In this document: piece after piece, positions 48,815-61,847 of the stretch
Layout of the letters: the number at the start of each line of letters is the position of its first letter
How positions within the stretch are numbered: the first letter of the stretch is position 1
Assembly (NCBI GenBank): GCA_907163375.1
Contig: CAJQUW010004581.1
Coordinates: 1-64,000, forward strand
Direction: 5' to 3'
DNA length: 64,000 nucleotides
Origin: Prostheceraeus crozeri
Taxonomy: Eukaryota; Platyhelminthes; Polycladida; Euryleptidae
The notes under the pieces: generated by a model
Database searches by the model: none
Told to the model about the DNA's origin: nothing
The model's input: only the letters and a program-made list of their open reading frames with translations
Program-made: the position numbers and the translations under genes

Positions 48815-51221
48815 CTCTTTTCAATCAGGGTCCACCAAGAGCAAATTCTTGCTTATTTTACAACGTACGTTAGGGATGAAAGTAACTTAAGTATTCTGAA
48901 TCATCGAAACGAAGCTGACACGATTCTACAATAACCTTGCTGCGTTTGATGATGGCAGCAACAGCTCTTGTCATTGGCTCGGAGGAGGACAACTTTGAGT
49001 GTCGAATCCGTCCAATGAGCAAATCGATAGAAAGTGAACTGGAATTAAGACATTGTCTGTGATGGTATCTTCTTAACACGTCACTGAGCTGTTTACATTG
49101 TTTTTTTAGTCATTCAGATTTTTAGATTCATGTTCAGAATATTGCATATTTTCTCTTACACAATAGAGAATTGTTAAGACACTCTGCTGTTTTCTCGAGT
49201 AGGCGTGATCATACATGTAGGGCCAGGGCATACAAATAAATGTGCATTACATGTACATGTATTTATGGTGATGCATAGTGAGAATTAGCTGGTCATGATG
49301 GATAGGACCTTACTATTGCAATTGACAACTTAATTTGATGCAGAAGTAGGCTTCAATACTTCATATACAGCTTGTTCTTGCACACCTCGGATATAACGTA
49401 CCAATTTTTTAGGTCCCTTGAAGTGCGTTATAAGTGGGTTCTACTGTATCATTGACTGACTTGCTGACGTCATCATCGTGCATAACTAAGATGATATGAA
49501 ATGTGACGATGCAGATGGAAATGTCTAGCTCCGAAATATATTCCTTATTCATTTTCCAGAGGTCGAGAACATCAAGCTCCACAGCTAATGAAGTTACATC
49601 TTAAACTATCAATCTTATCAAGAAATTTCACATAAATTTGCTTGATTTCTCACTGTCATCATTATAATTACATTTAATTCAGTGACCGTTGCCGATTCAG
49701 TGTTCCGATGCGATCACTTCACAATTTGTGTTTTATGGAGAAGTAATGAGACAGAACAAAGGGTTTAGTGTTTCCAACATGCAACAACTTCAGTTATTTA
49801 ATCATTTTCAGGTAGCATGTAGTTCAATCATCACATCATTGATTTTCCATAATCAAACAATGACCTTTCAGGTATTGGTATATAAATGGCTGCCTTCAAC
49901 CGAACATGAACACAACTTTCATCACCCTTGACAAGTCTACTGCGGAGAATGGATGTCTGCGGGTACGTAAAGAAGCAATTTGGGAAATGTCTTGAAAGCA
50001 TATGAATTTTCATATCAAAACTGACAGAATTTTGTTTTGAAATCATTTGAGTTTTTCATTCTTTTGATTGGAAATTTTAGAAATTCACTTGTTGCAGGTG
50101 AAGATTCGCTCGTGGAAACACTTCCACTTGTTGAATTTGTGCAAAGTCGAAACACTGCTTGTTATAGAAGTGAAATTGAAAGAATGGAAAATCGCTGCTT
50201 GCTGACAGCAGTTTGCCTATTTCAAATGAAGAGAACAAAGTCATTTTTCGTGTTGAGTTCCTGCAAGACTGATTAGCAATAAGCATTTTGAGCGCGGTAG
50301 CTTTTTCAGAGATAAATAGTGAATGAGTCGCTCCTTTGAAATCGCAATCTTATTGAGAAAAATTAATCTTCTGCCGAATTATCTTCATGGATATTCAGAG
50401 AGATGAATTTTACACATTCGCAAAGGCTGCTATTTCTGTTTTGATGACACCGCCATCTTGTCTTTTCACCATTTCCACCGTCTCATTGGCTTTGTGGGAG
50501 AGTGCTCCCTCTGCGCTACTAAAGTCAGGATGAAACCTAAGACCATAAAATATGTAGACATTGCATTTGTGTATTGTAAGAAAGAACGACCAAACCGTTG
50601 ACACGTAATTTATTGGATAAACATTTCGTTGTTAAGGTAAGTCATATTTAAATGTTCACAAGTGATGATTTAAGTGACACATACAAACAACAGTTCACAT
50701 ACAGTCCACAGCATTCTTGTCAAACAGTTAAGCGGTAAAGGAAGTGGACAGGGTTGAAGACAAGGACTTGGCACATCTGGTTCAACGTCTTCAACGTGGA
50801 ATTTTTCTCATCAGGAAAGCTCACATTAATGTGCCAAGTGCAGTGTGCAAAATTCACACACGGGACAAAGTGAACGCGGATACGTGCCCCGCTTGAAATG
50901 AATTCTTTTTTCTTGCCAAATATTCATAAGGCAAGGTTTGCGTCTTACAGGAGAATACAGGTGCGTAAGCGAATATTTTCTATCAGATGATGAAAATGTG
51001 TCCCTGTTCCCCATTTTGTTATTCATCATCACGAATGAAGAAGTTATTGCATGCCACAACATGCTTATATCATTTTAATGATTCTTTAGATAGTACTGTT
51101 AATGAATGAATTTTCTATTAAGTTGATTAATCGATTATTCTATTAGTGCGTTTCGTGTGAAGGTTGGAATTCTCCAGTACGTAACAGAAAGGTGTGGAAA
51201 TGAATGATTTGGTGACTTTGC
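48815..51221. other. Clean second copy of 22635-27526, lacking three insertions
   Basis: Sequence identity to contig 1 is very high by eye. This copy lacks the Tc1-like element, the Penelope-like element and the reverse-transcriptase fragment. It has about 39 bp not in contig 1 near 50093-50131, between CACTTGTTG direct repeats. It also has about 360 bp (about 50839-51200) that contig 1 lacks just before its end. The right part of the Tigger-like MITE runs 48815-49446. Confidence 0.85.
49872..49962 (+). CDS. PhyH-family dioxygenase, fourth visible exon (contig 2 copy)
   Basis: Same exon as 25154-25244, with the same TTTCAG acceptor, phase and GTACGT donor; the visible codons give the same protein (YWYINGCL, then DKSTAENGCLR). 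It lies on the same contig as the exon at 61848, so it is the copy to use when reconstructing the transcript: GCLR joins VIPKSHKCG in phase 0. The intron to the next exon is about 11.9 kb. Confidence 0.88.
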
Positions 51222-51502
51222 TCTATTTTTAGTCTTCTGGTAGCATTAGACTGCACTGACATTCCATATAGGTGGTCTCAAGTAAAGGTAATTAAAATGA
51301 ATGAAACTGGGCCTTTATGCACTAGGCACATACTTTTAATATCAGTTACATCAGTTTACACTATAATAATAATATAATAATGACAGTAATACCGTGATCT
51401 AATACATCAATACTAGATATTGAAATTATATAAGAAATTAATCTCGCGATTGATCGTTTGATCGTATCGATGGGATTGCGATTAAAAAGTCATCCTTAAT
51501 CA

Positions 51503-51758
51503 CATAGAAATAAACTGTTTATCTGAAGTTGACTAGAATGGAAATTGACTCAAGGTCGCGGCACATCCGGGGGAACTAAGTTGGGGCATGAAGAACCAAT
51601 TAAAAGCTTCGATTTACTCATGTGACTGATTCTAACCCAATGATGCAGACGTTGGCAGGTGCATCTAAGTGAAAATGCGTGCGATTTATGTGCCGTTATT
51701 GTGCATTGCATGAAGCTTAATTTCCATTCTGGAGGTTTTATTGTTGTCAATTTCTATG
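51503..51758. mobile_element. CATAGAAAT-type MITE, copy 3
   Basis: This is the best-preserved copy. It starts CATAGAAATAAAC and ends CAATTTCTATG. Inner TAGAATGGAAATT and AATTTCCATTCTGGA also form an inverted pair. The flanking 8-mers CTTAATCA (51495-51502) and CTTAATCC (51759-51766) agree at 7 of 8 positions, a likely 8-bp target duplication, which favours a hAT-type origin. No coding content. Confidence 0.75.
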
Positions 51759-51766
51759 CTTAATCC

Positions 51767-53600
51767 TGAGTCAAACGTCAAACAATTTATTTCCAACTTG
51801 AAAAACGTAATACAAATGTAAGAATAATGTGATGAATGATAAAGTGGCTATGTACAATGAATGAGAGGTGGAGGATGATATGTAAGTGACAGAATGATAG
51901 TACGGATCGGAAGAAGCGGCCGGACGAAAATCATTACATGCATTATCAGTCATCGATGTTAAAGTTTATCATGAATGATCTGGAATTGAGATACATGTAT
52001 CTATGTTCAATAATATCAACACTATCTCAAGAAGACATGTTTACATCTTGGTATTTCTGTAAATAAATAAGTTCAAGTTATGATTTTGTGTCTTTCCTGG
52101 ATTAATATCTTGTTCGTACAACAATCACAATTTATCTATCAGCTTCATGAAAATGAAACTTTATGAAAACCACGACTGTCACAAACTGATGTTCCTGATG
52201 TTTGCAGGCATTGTCATTTTGATGACTTAGTTGTGAACAGGATGCCTATTTTCATTATTTATTCTTTGATTCAGTTTTAAAGACTCCCATTAGAGCTATG
52301 ACAGAGACGATTAAGTAAAATGAGATTCAGTTGCAGGTAGTGGCAAAATATAATCAAAGGATGCTTACATGTATGTGAGTCTTGTTTCTATTTCTATAGC
52401 ATTATTATCAAAACCTTCCTAGCACTTTGCATAAGTTGCATTTAATTCTGGAAAATGTCAACTCTTCTAATAACACGAATGGATCCTATTTTCCAATCTA
52501 CAGCACAAAACAACTCATCTTTCGGCCCTGCACTGATATGTGTTCCAACGTAAACTTGTCAACATTTTCGGTTCTCCGGTTATCATTCTAAGATTCTTTT
52601 GATTACAGGTCAGCGAGAATGAATTTCAAACACAGTAAATGAATGATTTTGTGGCCCTTCACTATGGAGGACATGAATTTGTCAATTAGCGTTCATCCGA
52701 TAAATTGCACTTCCAAACACTTTCACTGACGGTCTGATATATTTTCATTGATTTGAATAGTTGACGTTGTGTAATTCTTCACTTCGTTAATCAAAGTTGT
52801 TCACGTCATAATGTTCTGACTGAATTTTCGTGGATGCCACCCAAAGTTCACCAATCTGTGGCTTTAATCTTCAGCTGCAGAAGCTGTAGATATCGGCATG
52901 TTTGATTGTAATCATTGATTGATTGAATTGGAACGGCATGGACATCAATGGCTAGTTGTTGATGAACGCCTACCCTTTAGTAAACACGTAAAAAGTCAAG
53001 ATGCTTGCTCGCAAGCACGCAAATCTAAGAGGATTTTTTATGAAATTGAACTATCTAACCCACTGAGCCTCAAACGAAGCGAGTCTGAATCCGACAGGCT
53101 AACCAATCCGATGTAAATCCGACGCTTCTTCGTCACTTTATGCTTTGTTGAAAACGGAGAATATCACATACACCTGTGATGCACTGCGATGTCCGTAAAT
53201 CCATAGGTTTCTATACCAGCACCAAGAAGAACCTACTTTACTCCTTCGGTGGGCAAATGCAAGATACCTGAGAATAACCGAAAAGAAATGGAAGGAAAGC
53301 GCATAGTGTAACATCGGTATTTGTTCAGTTACCGAATTTGCTTTATAAAATGTAAGCTTCGTACTTGTACTTAAAAATTCCATCAGTTTTCAGCATTTCT
53401 TCGACTTAAAATCATCAGTTCATCACTAATAGAGTATTTCCCGGTTGGTCGAGCCTGTGTGGGCGTGATTCAAACTCTCAAACATGCACATATCATCACC
53501 CTTCTTATTTGTATATCATTTTTGTGAAGTGCTACTTAATTACGAAAACAATAAGTTAAGTAATAGAGTTTCAAACATAGCGAATTGATTTGTAATTATA
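51767..53600. other. No gene recognised
   Basis: AT-rich intronic sequence. Frames at 51771-51953, 52919-53116 and 53138-53383 match no family, and I found no second supporting exon pattern. Nothing else is seen. Confidence 0.45.
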
Positions 53601-54396
53601 TAGAGTGGAAGCTTTCCCAAGTCAGATAGAAGACTTTTCTGTGAAGAGAACTGGCGCAAACCGGTTACAAAGGAGGCTCTGTGAACCAGGCGCCTTGGCA
53701 GCAGTAACAAAACGAAGTGTGACGTCAGTGCCAGCTGGGACAGACTGTTTTAAGTTTCACCACCAATTGTTTATTCTTTTTTTCCTTTTATTTATTTATC
53801 TTTTGCCGATTTCTTCATCTAATATTAGTACTATCTAGCTCCTTATAGTATTACATGTTCAGTATTATTTAGTAGTAGTAAGTATTATGTAGATTCTTTC
53901 TTGAATTTATTTTGCAATAACTTCATTATATCTCCTCTTTGTGGTTGTGATTCTTTGCTTTTAGTATTAGTCTTTCAGTATTATTCGTTGGAACTCAGTA
54001 TTGCATTATTTATTCAGCTTTTTTTCATCACTTTGGTCTTGCTTATTGGTCAATTTTTTGTGTGACTTAGTCTTAATGTAGGCCTATGTAATTGTCATTC
54101 AGTTTTGATCTTTCAACCTATGACTGGTTGAATGACCTTTGAGCTTGGTTTTTCATTGACATTCCTCCTATTATGTTAGTTAGTATTATGTTGTTCATTA
54201 GATGTTAACAAGCGCTTTTGTTTGCTACCATGTAAGTGTCAATCCGCCTGATATCGCTGTGATTTCATGTGAGATGTGTTAATCGTTGATTCAACAATAC
54301 AGTGCAGTCGCTTGAGAATGGCCTACGATGAAGTATGAGAGATCTCGCGGTAGAACAGAAAAGTCTTCTATTTGATTTGGGAAAGCTTCCACTCTA
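53601..54396. mobile_element. TIR element, about 800 bp, TA-flanked
   Basis: TAGAGTGGAAGCTTTCCCAA (53601) is repeated inverted at the right end (54355-54396). The arms are 42 nt with about two mismatches and extend through AGAAGACTTTTCTGT. TATA lies at both edges. The interior has no transposase. AAGTAATAGAGTT occurs outside both ends (about 53568 and 54401), so a larger flanking duplication is possible. Probably a non-autonomous DNA transposon. Confidence 0.65.
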
Positions 54397-57300
54397 TATA
54401 AGTAATAGAGTTGTTCGAAATGTGGCTGGGGATAAGAAGGCTTAAAGTAATATGAAGCTATAGAAGAGCGATCAATGGCCAATTTTGTTATTAAAGAACT
54501 TCAACGATTGAATCATGGGAACTGCGATGGTAAATTAGAATGGCATCCAACAATAGAAAGAATATCATCACTTCCACTCGTGTTATCATCTACTCCTCCG
54601 TGAGCACGTATCTGGTTCTTGACATCGTCTCTCAGTGTTAAACCGAAGAAATAAGTTTTCTCTAAATTTTGTAATCAAATTTGACAGAAAATTCCTATCG
54701 TTCTCAACATACAGTAGGGATATATAGGTGGAGTGTCGACTCACAAAAGTACCTGTATACACTGAAAATTTTTATATGAAAAGATTCAGTTTTTGCGGAG
54801 ATAATGTTCACGTTGTCCAAAAAATTATTTGAGCACTTTTGAAAAAAGTCAAAATTTACCAATTTATATACTACTGAGATGACTCTTCTAAATAAGGAGA
54901 ATGAAACAAGTTGGATATCAAAGGAATGACTTTTTGCTCATAAGCATCCAAACTAGACGGAAATCAAGCTGATTATCAAGGGAATTTCATCATCGGTATC
55001 ATTATGGAAGTCTTCATGAAAAAGTCGCGATGTTATCCGTACTTTCTTGGCTGAAATTTGAAGTTTTATTTCAATATACCTACTCTATAGTTCTCAATAA
55101 ATCAAGAGCATTTGATAGAAATGTACAGGGATCAGAATTCTCCGTGGTTAGACCTAAGGGTGGACTATCTAGGCACACAATTATGATTAATGATTTCGAG
55201 TGAAGAATCTAGATCATATCCCCGGTATATTTACAACACGGTTGTTCCATGCTGGAATTCATGAAAACGATCGAATGCATTATTCTCCCAATTAAAGATT
55301 TTAGTACTCGTATATTAATATTCATTAGTTATGACTGTGCATTACAATTATATTTGCTGACTTTATTAATTTTCCATTTTGTGTCAGTAAAGATTTTGGG
55401 AGAGCTAGATGTTTTCCTTCTATTTCATGCTGCGCCTCCCAGCTAATACTCAAATTTCAAATCTAGTGTCAATTCACATTCATCAGTTTCTGGGAGCTGA
55501 TTAAGAAAATAACTCAGCAGCTTTCATCGATTGCATTTCGGATGCAGTAGATAAGTGGAGCATGATCATGGAAAGTTTCTCATTGTATTTTGTCACGTGT
55601 GAGACAGACGTTGAATAAAGGAAGACATTCTGCAGGTACTAACTGAGCAGAAATATTCCAGACATTGAGCTGGTTAATCATCAAAGCCGCATAATCCTAT
55701 CATCATGTCGCCTACCATTGCTTTCCTTCCTTGCAATATCATCCGTCATAGATGGATACAACTTGTGTAACAAATGCATAAAAACACCTAAGACACAAAT
55801 GCGGGACACAGCATAAAATACATCCACAGACGAGAAGTGGTGTGATCTCAACAACAAACTCATACCAAACACTTGTGAAATCTGTTTTACACTTGTGTGC
55901 AAGCGCAAGAATATCTCAACATTCTAAAAATAATTGGAAGAAACCATTGCTATATTCCAATTGAGTTGAGGCTAATCTGCGCGCTGTTCAAGGTCATTTT
56001 TTCGTGTATTCAGTCAGTACATTGAAATTGAATTTTTCTTCTCGTCTACTAACTACAAGATAAATCGGTTAAATTATCATTCCTTGAGGTCCATTCAAAC
56101 CGGACGCGGCGCGGCCTCACGCGTCCAGAATTTTCGTTCAGAACCTTAATAAATCTATGGGGCTGTTGACAAAGACGCGTCCCCCTGGCTCGAAAAAGTT
56201 ACGAATAATCCGATGGTCACGCGAGTGGACTCCGTATGCTTTCGATTATATTCTGAATTTTGCGTCCACCCGCGTATGTTAATTGTAATGCACTTGTGGG
56301 CTACTGATTTTTATAATGAGGCATTGGACAATATGGGGCATGACGTTGTAGACTTCTGGCTCTGCGATTGCATGAATACTGATAGCTTTTGTTTGTTACT
56401 GGATTAGCAATCAATAAAGGGTAAGTTGCTGATGCACCGTTCAAATGAGTGTCACAAGATCCCGTTGATGCTTCCTCATTCCCTTCGCAATTACTAATGA
56501 ATTGAATCATTTCGAAAACACATGCTTTCAAAAGATAAATATATTCTACTATACTGTAGATCTGCGTTGCTTTGTCCTCAAACCGTGGGTTTCCTGTGTT
56601 TAGGATGTCAGTTTTCGGTTTGATTGATGGGCACTTGGCTTTTACAGTGCGTATTTACTTTCTTGGATAGTCAACAATATTTAATCTAAAGAACATGACG
56701 TGGTTTGGCATGAATATTACGATGGAATAGGTGGTTCTACTTTTGCTGATTCATCTGATTTTGCTGTGCTATTCAGGCTACATCTAGAGATAGCGAATTT
56801 TATACAGAACATTGCGCATGCTGGTAAGGTTCTTCATTCTGTGGGCGACACATGTTTACAAAACTGTGTAGCGACAGAACTTTCTCGCATGTCACACTCT
56901 GCATGTAGTGACTGAGGGAGTTCGATGTCAATTCTAGCGATGATCAAGTAAATGTTGAGTTGGTGACTGAGACCATTCTGAGAAAAATAGGTGGTATTTT
57001 CTTCAGGCGATGTGGAAGTAGGGTTTCCACCATTTCCGAGAACTCTGACTCGCGATATCGCATTTCTGACAGTGACATGTTTGCCGACGCATCAACTTCA
57101 CTATCGGCCCGATGTTGGCCGAGTCTCCAGAGGTGGACATTTAGAGCACTTGCATCTAAATCTTATAAACACGAGATTTTGTCCTCGTGGAGTCCAAAAA
57201 TTGACATTTTTTTTAAATGTGTCCATGCCACAGAATGAAGACCCACAGACCTATTCATGACTTGATGCACAGCCTTATTTCAAGGCTATGTGTTATAAGT

Positions 57301-59560
57301 CACATGAAATGGGAATCATGTTGATGCATCCGGTACTACTCGGTCAGTTTACGAATATTATCTCTTCAAAAGAAAAAGTTGATAATAATGAGATCAATCT
57401 GCCAAGTTACATTTTATTGCAACACGCGACATGTTACGGAGACCTGCGCCATCTTAGACAGATAATGAAAAAATTATATTTATTAACTATTATATTCATT
57501 ATAATTATCATCATATTTTACGAATATTATCTGTGGCTCCATTCAATGGAGCTCACATCACACGAAGCGAATCTCAGTCCTTTTACAGTCCCATGCGATA
57601 CTACAGTGCATTGTCGACTTCAGCGGCTTTTGAATGGAATTTTTTAGTGACGAAGTCATCGGCTAGAGTACGATTGCATGTAGCATTGTCTGTAGCCATC
57701 GACAGATATCAATTTCACTTCGACATTTTTAATCGACAAGTATCTCACTGTATTTAATCAATCACAACTGGCGAACTGGTATCTTCGAATGAGAGCGATT
57801 GCAATATCAAATATCATCTAGGATTTCGTGAAGGTGACTAAATATGCTTTCAATCATAAATATCCGAGTCCTCCATTCTGCCACTGATCTAGACACTTGT
57901 GTTCGATGATTCGTGGTCAGGTGAGTTGCGGTCGAGTATAGAAGGTTGTTGGTGTTTATTTTACCACTTCCGCCAATTTCGGGTGGAGACAACGACGCCG
58001 CATGAGATCGCTTACTCTGTTCTAACGTTTGATCGTCAGCAATTTCGTTGTAATTAGGTCATAATCGGTTACAATCTATCCTCATTCTCGAATGAATATC
58101 ACAAACGGTCTTAATTTCTCATTTATTCAATTCTCCTGACAACAGTTTCACGAGAACAAAAGCTTATCTCTTGTAAATGCTTAAACCAGACTTAAACTGA
58201 CGACAATCGGAAAATTCTACCGCCCATATGTAGATAGATGGAAGAAAGCATTTAGTGTACTTCTCAAGACGTTTCGGCATTCTTATCGACTGTAAATAAA
58301 TTGACTAAAAACCAATTGGTAAGAATCCATGAATGTTGGGTAAGCAGCAAAGTCACGTTTGTCTCAATTCACCTTTGCGGCAATTACTGCGCAGAAAGAT
58401 GGAATAGACGTGATGAGAATACTTTCAGATTATTTTTACAGAATAAGATGATTGCTTTCTTATGTTGATCAAAAATAATTATTTTTTGGACATGCGCCCT
58501 GCCCTCTCTATCTAGTATTTATCACTTTGGGAATAACATGGAATTTAATAAAAATATCAAAAAATAAGTGAAAATTCGATGTATTAAAAGTGATAAAATT
58601 TGCTACAGATGTGAATGTTGATGAACGTTATATTTCGGTTTTATTTACTCAAGTTTCACTGGGAGAAGAAACAAGTCCGTAGAATAACGCCTTGTGGTCG
58701 AGTCCAAATCATTTTTGATCTCACCACGTAATTTGTGACCGGTATGGCGCAAGATTTGAAGTGACGATGAATGTGGAAACTCAATTCATAGAACAGTATA
58801 ATTTGAACTCGATTTCATTCACTCGTTTTGTTCGAAATGTAATCATAAGGTTCTCATGAAACTGATGAAGCTCTCTGCTTCAATCTGAAATCGTGTGAAG
58901 ATTAGGAGTGTCTTCGATTTATAGATGAAATAGCTATGTAGTGCGCATGACAGTGCGCTTCAAAAATGACTTGAGTTTTTTTTATTTGTGACACGAAGAC
59001 TTTACAATGCTTTGTATGAGAATAGTCCTACGATTCGGGAGATGCCTTCAATTCATAATTACTTTAATCATCTCTTCCGTTTAGCGTCCTTTTCCTTTTT
59101 TCAAACCGTCTTGGTTTGACGAATTTTCTTTATAGAATGCTTCTAAAAAGGCGCAATTACCGGCAAATTGCGGCACAGCTTCTTTCCTCGTCATCTTTGA
59201 GGTTGGTCTGTTTAACTTCTGATTACGAACTTTCTTCGCACAATAGTTGTTCTCCCACCTCATTACATAGAACCTGCACAGCCACATAGCTTCCTCGATT
59301 GTCTGCTGGTTCATCCGAATCAGGTGTTCGCTGCTCTGAGTTACAGCCGACGCTACTTGAGAGACGGTGCAGTTTTGCAGGTGACACAGATATTTCACTT
59401 ACTTGAACTTTACTATCCCCCATTGATCTTGTTAAGAAATTATTCCATTTTGCACTGATTTCTTTTGACCTTCACTTTCGTATCAAACTATTAAAGTCTG
59501 AATAAGCGAGGTTTTAGCTATCATTCCGTAATTCATAACCAACAATTCAATTTTCATTTA
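54397..59560. other. No gene recognised
   Basis: Scattered frames of 60-119 codons (for example 56700-56915, 56960-57260, 57288-57647, and 59081-59423 on the minus strand) match nothing I recognise. GGTCCATTCAAACCGGACGC near 56090 looks like the end of a Harbinger-type MITE but no partner end was found. The sequence lies in the intron before the exon at 61848. Confidence 0.4.
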
Positions 59561-60277
59561 GACTAGGACGGGACCTACTGACACTGTCTTCCTAAATTCG
59601 CGCACAAAGGGCTTAATAGCATGAATTTGTAGATCTTGAAACGCTGAATACAAAAATCAAATTCTTGAGTGTCACAACCAGTCGCTGTCGGTTATAGGTA
59701 AGGTTAAAGAATTCCCATTGGAATCCAATGGTAAAATTCAAGAATTGTCTATGGATTGTGAAACACTTGGCAATTTTCGTACATTTACTTTCACAGAAAA
59801 GAAACTATTTATCAGAATGCCATGAAATTTGAAACATGATTGAGTTTAGAACATTAACTTCGATATAAAAGTTGAAGTGAGTCACATGATTCAGTATTTG
59901 ATGTCTGAGAGCCTCTACAAAATGAGTAAATTTCATGTTTTGAGTTCATTTTGGCGATTTTACTTCAAGTTCTATATCGAAGTTGATGTTCTGAACTCAA
60001 CCATGTTTCAAATTTCATGGCATTCTGATAAAAAGTTTCTTTTCTGTGAAAGTAAATGTACGAAAATTGCCAAGTGTTTCACAATCCATAGACATTTCTT
60101 GAATTTTACCATTGAATTCCAATGGGAATTCTTTAACCTTACCTATAACCGACAGCGACTGATTGTGACACTCAAGAATTTGATTTTTGTATTCAGCGTT
60201 TCAAGATCTACAAATCCATGCTATTAAGCCCTTTGTGCGCGAATTTAGGAAGAAAGTGTCAGTAGCTCCCGTGCTAG
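59561..60277. repeat. 717-bp near-perfect palindrome
   Basis: The arms of about 317 bp (59561-59878 and 59961-60277) are inverted copies with few mismatches, around an 82-bp centre. The outer ends are CTAGGACGGGACCTACTGACA and, inverted, CTAGCACGGGAGCTACTGACA. The 116-codon frame 59877-60227 lies in one arm and is probably accidental. This is a foldback element, or a MITE with very long arms, in the large intron. Confidence 0.85.
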
Positions 60278-61847
60278 ACACCACGCTTAAATATGTTCAA
60301 TACAGCGGTGGGCGGCCATGTGAACTGCGCGTCAGACCAGATTAGCCGCACCTTGCTGGACGATACGATAGAGTTCTAGCACTTTGTACATAAGACTTTT
60401 TCGGATTCTTTCGTCTAATTTTCGCAATTCAAATTCCACATTCGTCAAGATATTGTGTACAAGGGGTCTATACAATACACGCAAGTCTAGTCTGTGGTAC
60501 AAAGACATCTTGCACATGACATCTGAAGAATCATAATGTCATTAAACGCTTAACTTTCTCAGATTTCTACGGAATCATTGTCGAGACAGTGTGTGAACAA
60601 TTACATGATGTGTTTTTTCGTTTATCAATTTAGCCCAGAGAAGATAAATAACTTTCTCTGCTGTAGACTCGTGCATTTCTTTGCCTCGTGACATGTGGAA
60701 ATCACTTACGTCAAAGGTCAGACTGTCTCGTTTATCTCCAATGCTTTGACACAACAAAGTTTGATCTCATATAGAGAGGTTGTTTTTCTCTCTCCTCTTA
60801 GAGTGGGCTAACTTTCCACACAGCGCATTTTTTCACAATCAGAGACTCGTGTCTTCGCTAATTATATTGATATCTATGTGTTTTGCCATTGATTGTCGCA
60901 GATTCCGAATCTTCTACAATCATGTTGCGTCTTCAGAAATGTGCCTCTTAAAGGCTTGCGAGTAAACCATTATAAATTGACTAATCTTCAAACCTAGTTT
61001 TCATATCCCAATGCAATGTGAGGGATCTTTGGTTGTGATCGATAGTGGACAATGATTTGTATGGCAGAGAAGCAAAAACAGGGCACATATTAAACATCCA
61101 CTGTCATGTAAACATACACTAGTGGCAAAATGTCTTGCCCATCCCCGCGAAATGCCTGTTTTGATGGTTTCGCAGTCTCTCATCACTCCCATGAATATAT
61201 TTTTGGAGATTTAATCGATTTTGTTTTAATCAACGTCGAAACGCGACCTGGCAGGTACCTGTTGACGACTGGCTATTGTTTTGTTGGTTTTTATTCTTTC
61301 CATAGCTATTTTGTTAGCCTTTTTGTGATTAGGGGACTGCACAACTGTTCAGACGCTGAACTCCATAGGATTACTGATTACTAGTGTCTAAGTTCCTATT
61401 TAATCAAGCCTGAAAAGAACTTTGACGCAAGGGATCACTTGTTAAGTGGCCTTGTGCGATCTTGTGCACTTAAGGGTGAAGTCCGGCTCGTGTAGCGCAA
61501 TGTCATGAACCCCGGGATGATCCTCTCAGCACGCCTTAGATCCTATAAAGCATTAGTACTTAACATTTGAAGAGGATCATGTGTATGATGGACCAATAGG
61601 GGTTAAGTCCAGCCCCACCTAAGAAACGCCAAGTGAGTCATCAAATGATATCCCATTTCTTTGATCGGCGGAGAATCTGGAGAAATCTCAAAATATCAGT
61701 TGAAATATGGGCGTGGGCAAGACTTTATGCCACCAGTGTACAACACCGGACGTTGACAATCCATCTAATTGTTGACAGTGCAATCCGAACATGCTCAAAA
61801 ACCTACACCTTCGTATTACTTGCATGTTTTCCTGTCTATGATTTCAG
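60278..61847. other. No gene recognised
   Basis: Intronic sequence. CGAAACGCGACCTGGCAGG near 61240 resembles CGAAACGCGACCTAGCTGG in the tail of the retroelement at 26529-27221, so a decayed tail of the same family may be here. No exon or RNA gene is supported. Confidence 0.4.

Noticed and set aside
36082-49000. Long open frames of 90-136 codons in the G-poor block
   Set aside because: The scarcity of G removes TAG and TGA stops, so long frames are expected by chance. Translations are low in Gly, Ala and Val and match no family.
56090-56200. Harbinger-type MITE beginning GGTCCATTCAAACCGGACGC
   Set aside because: No inverted partner end was found downstream, so the boundary and class cannot be supported.
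56700-57760. Cluster of plus-strand frames of 70-119 codons
   Set aside because: Frames overlap, lack splice-consistent joins and have no recognisable motifs; they lie in the large PhyH intron.
59877-60227. 116-codon frame
   Set aside because: It lies across one arm of the long palindrome; hydrophobic and AT-driven, with no family pattern.
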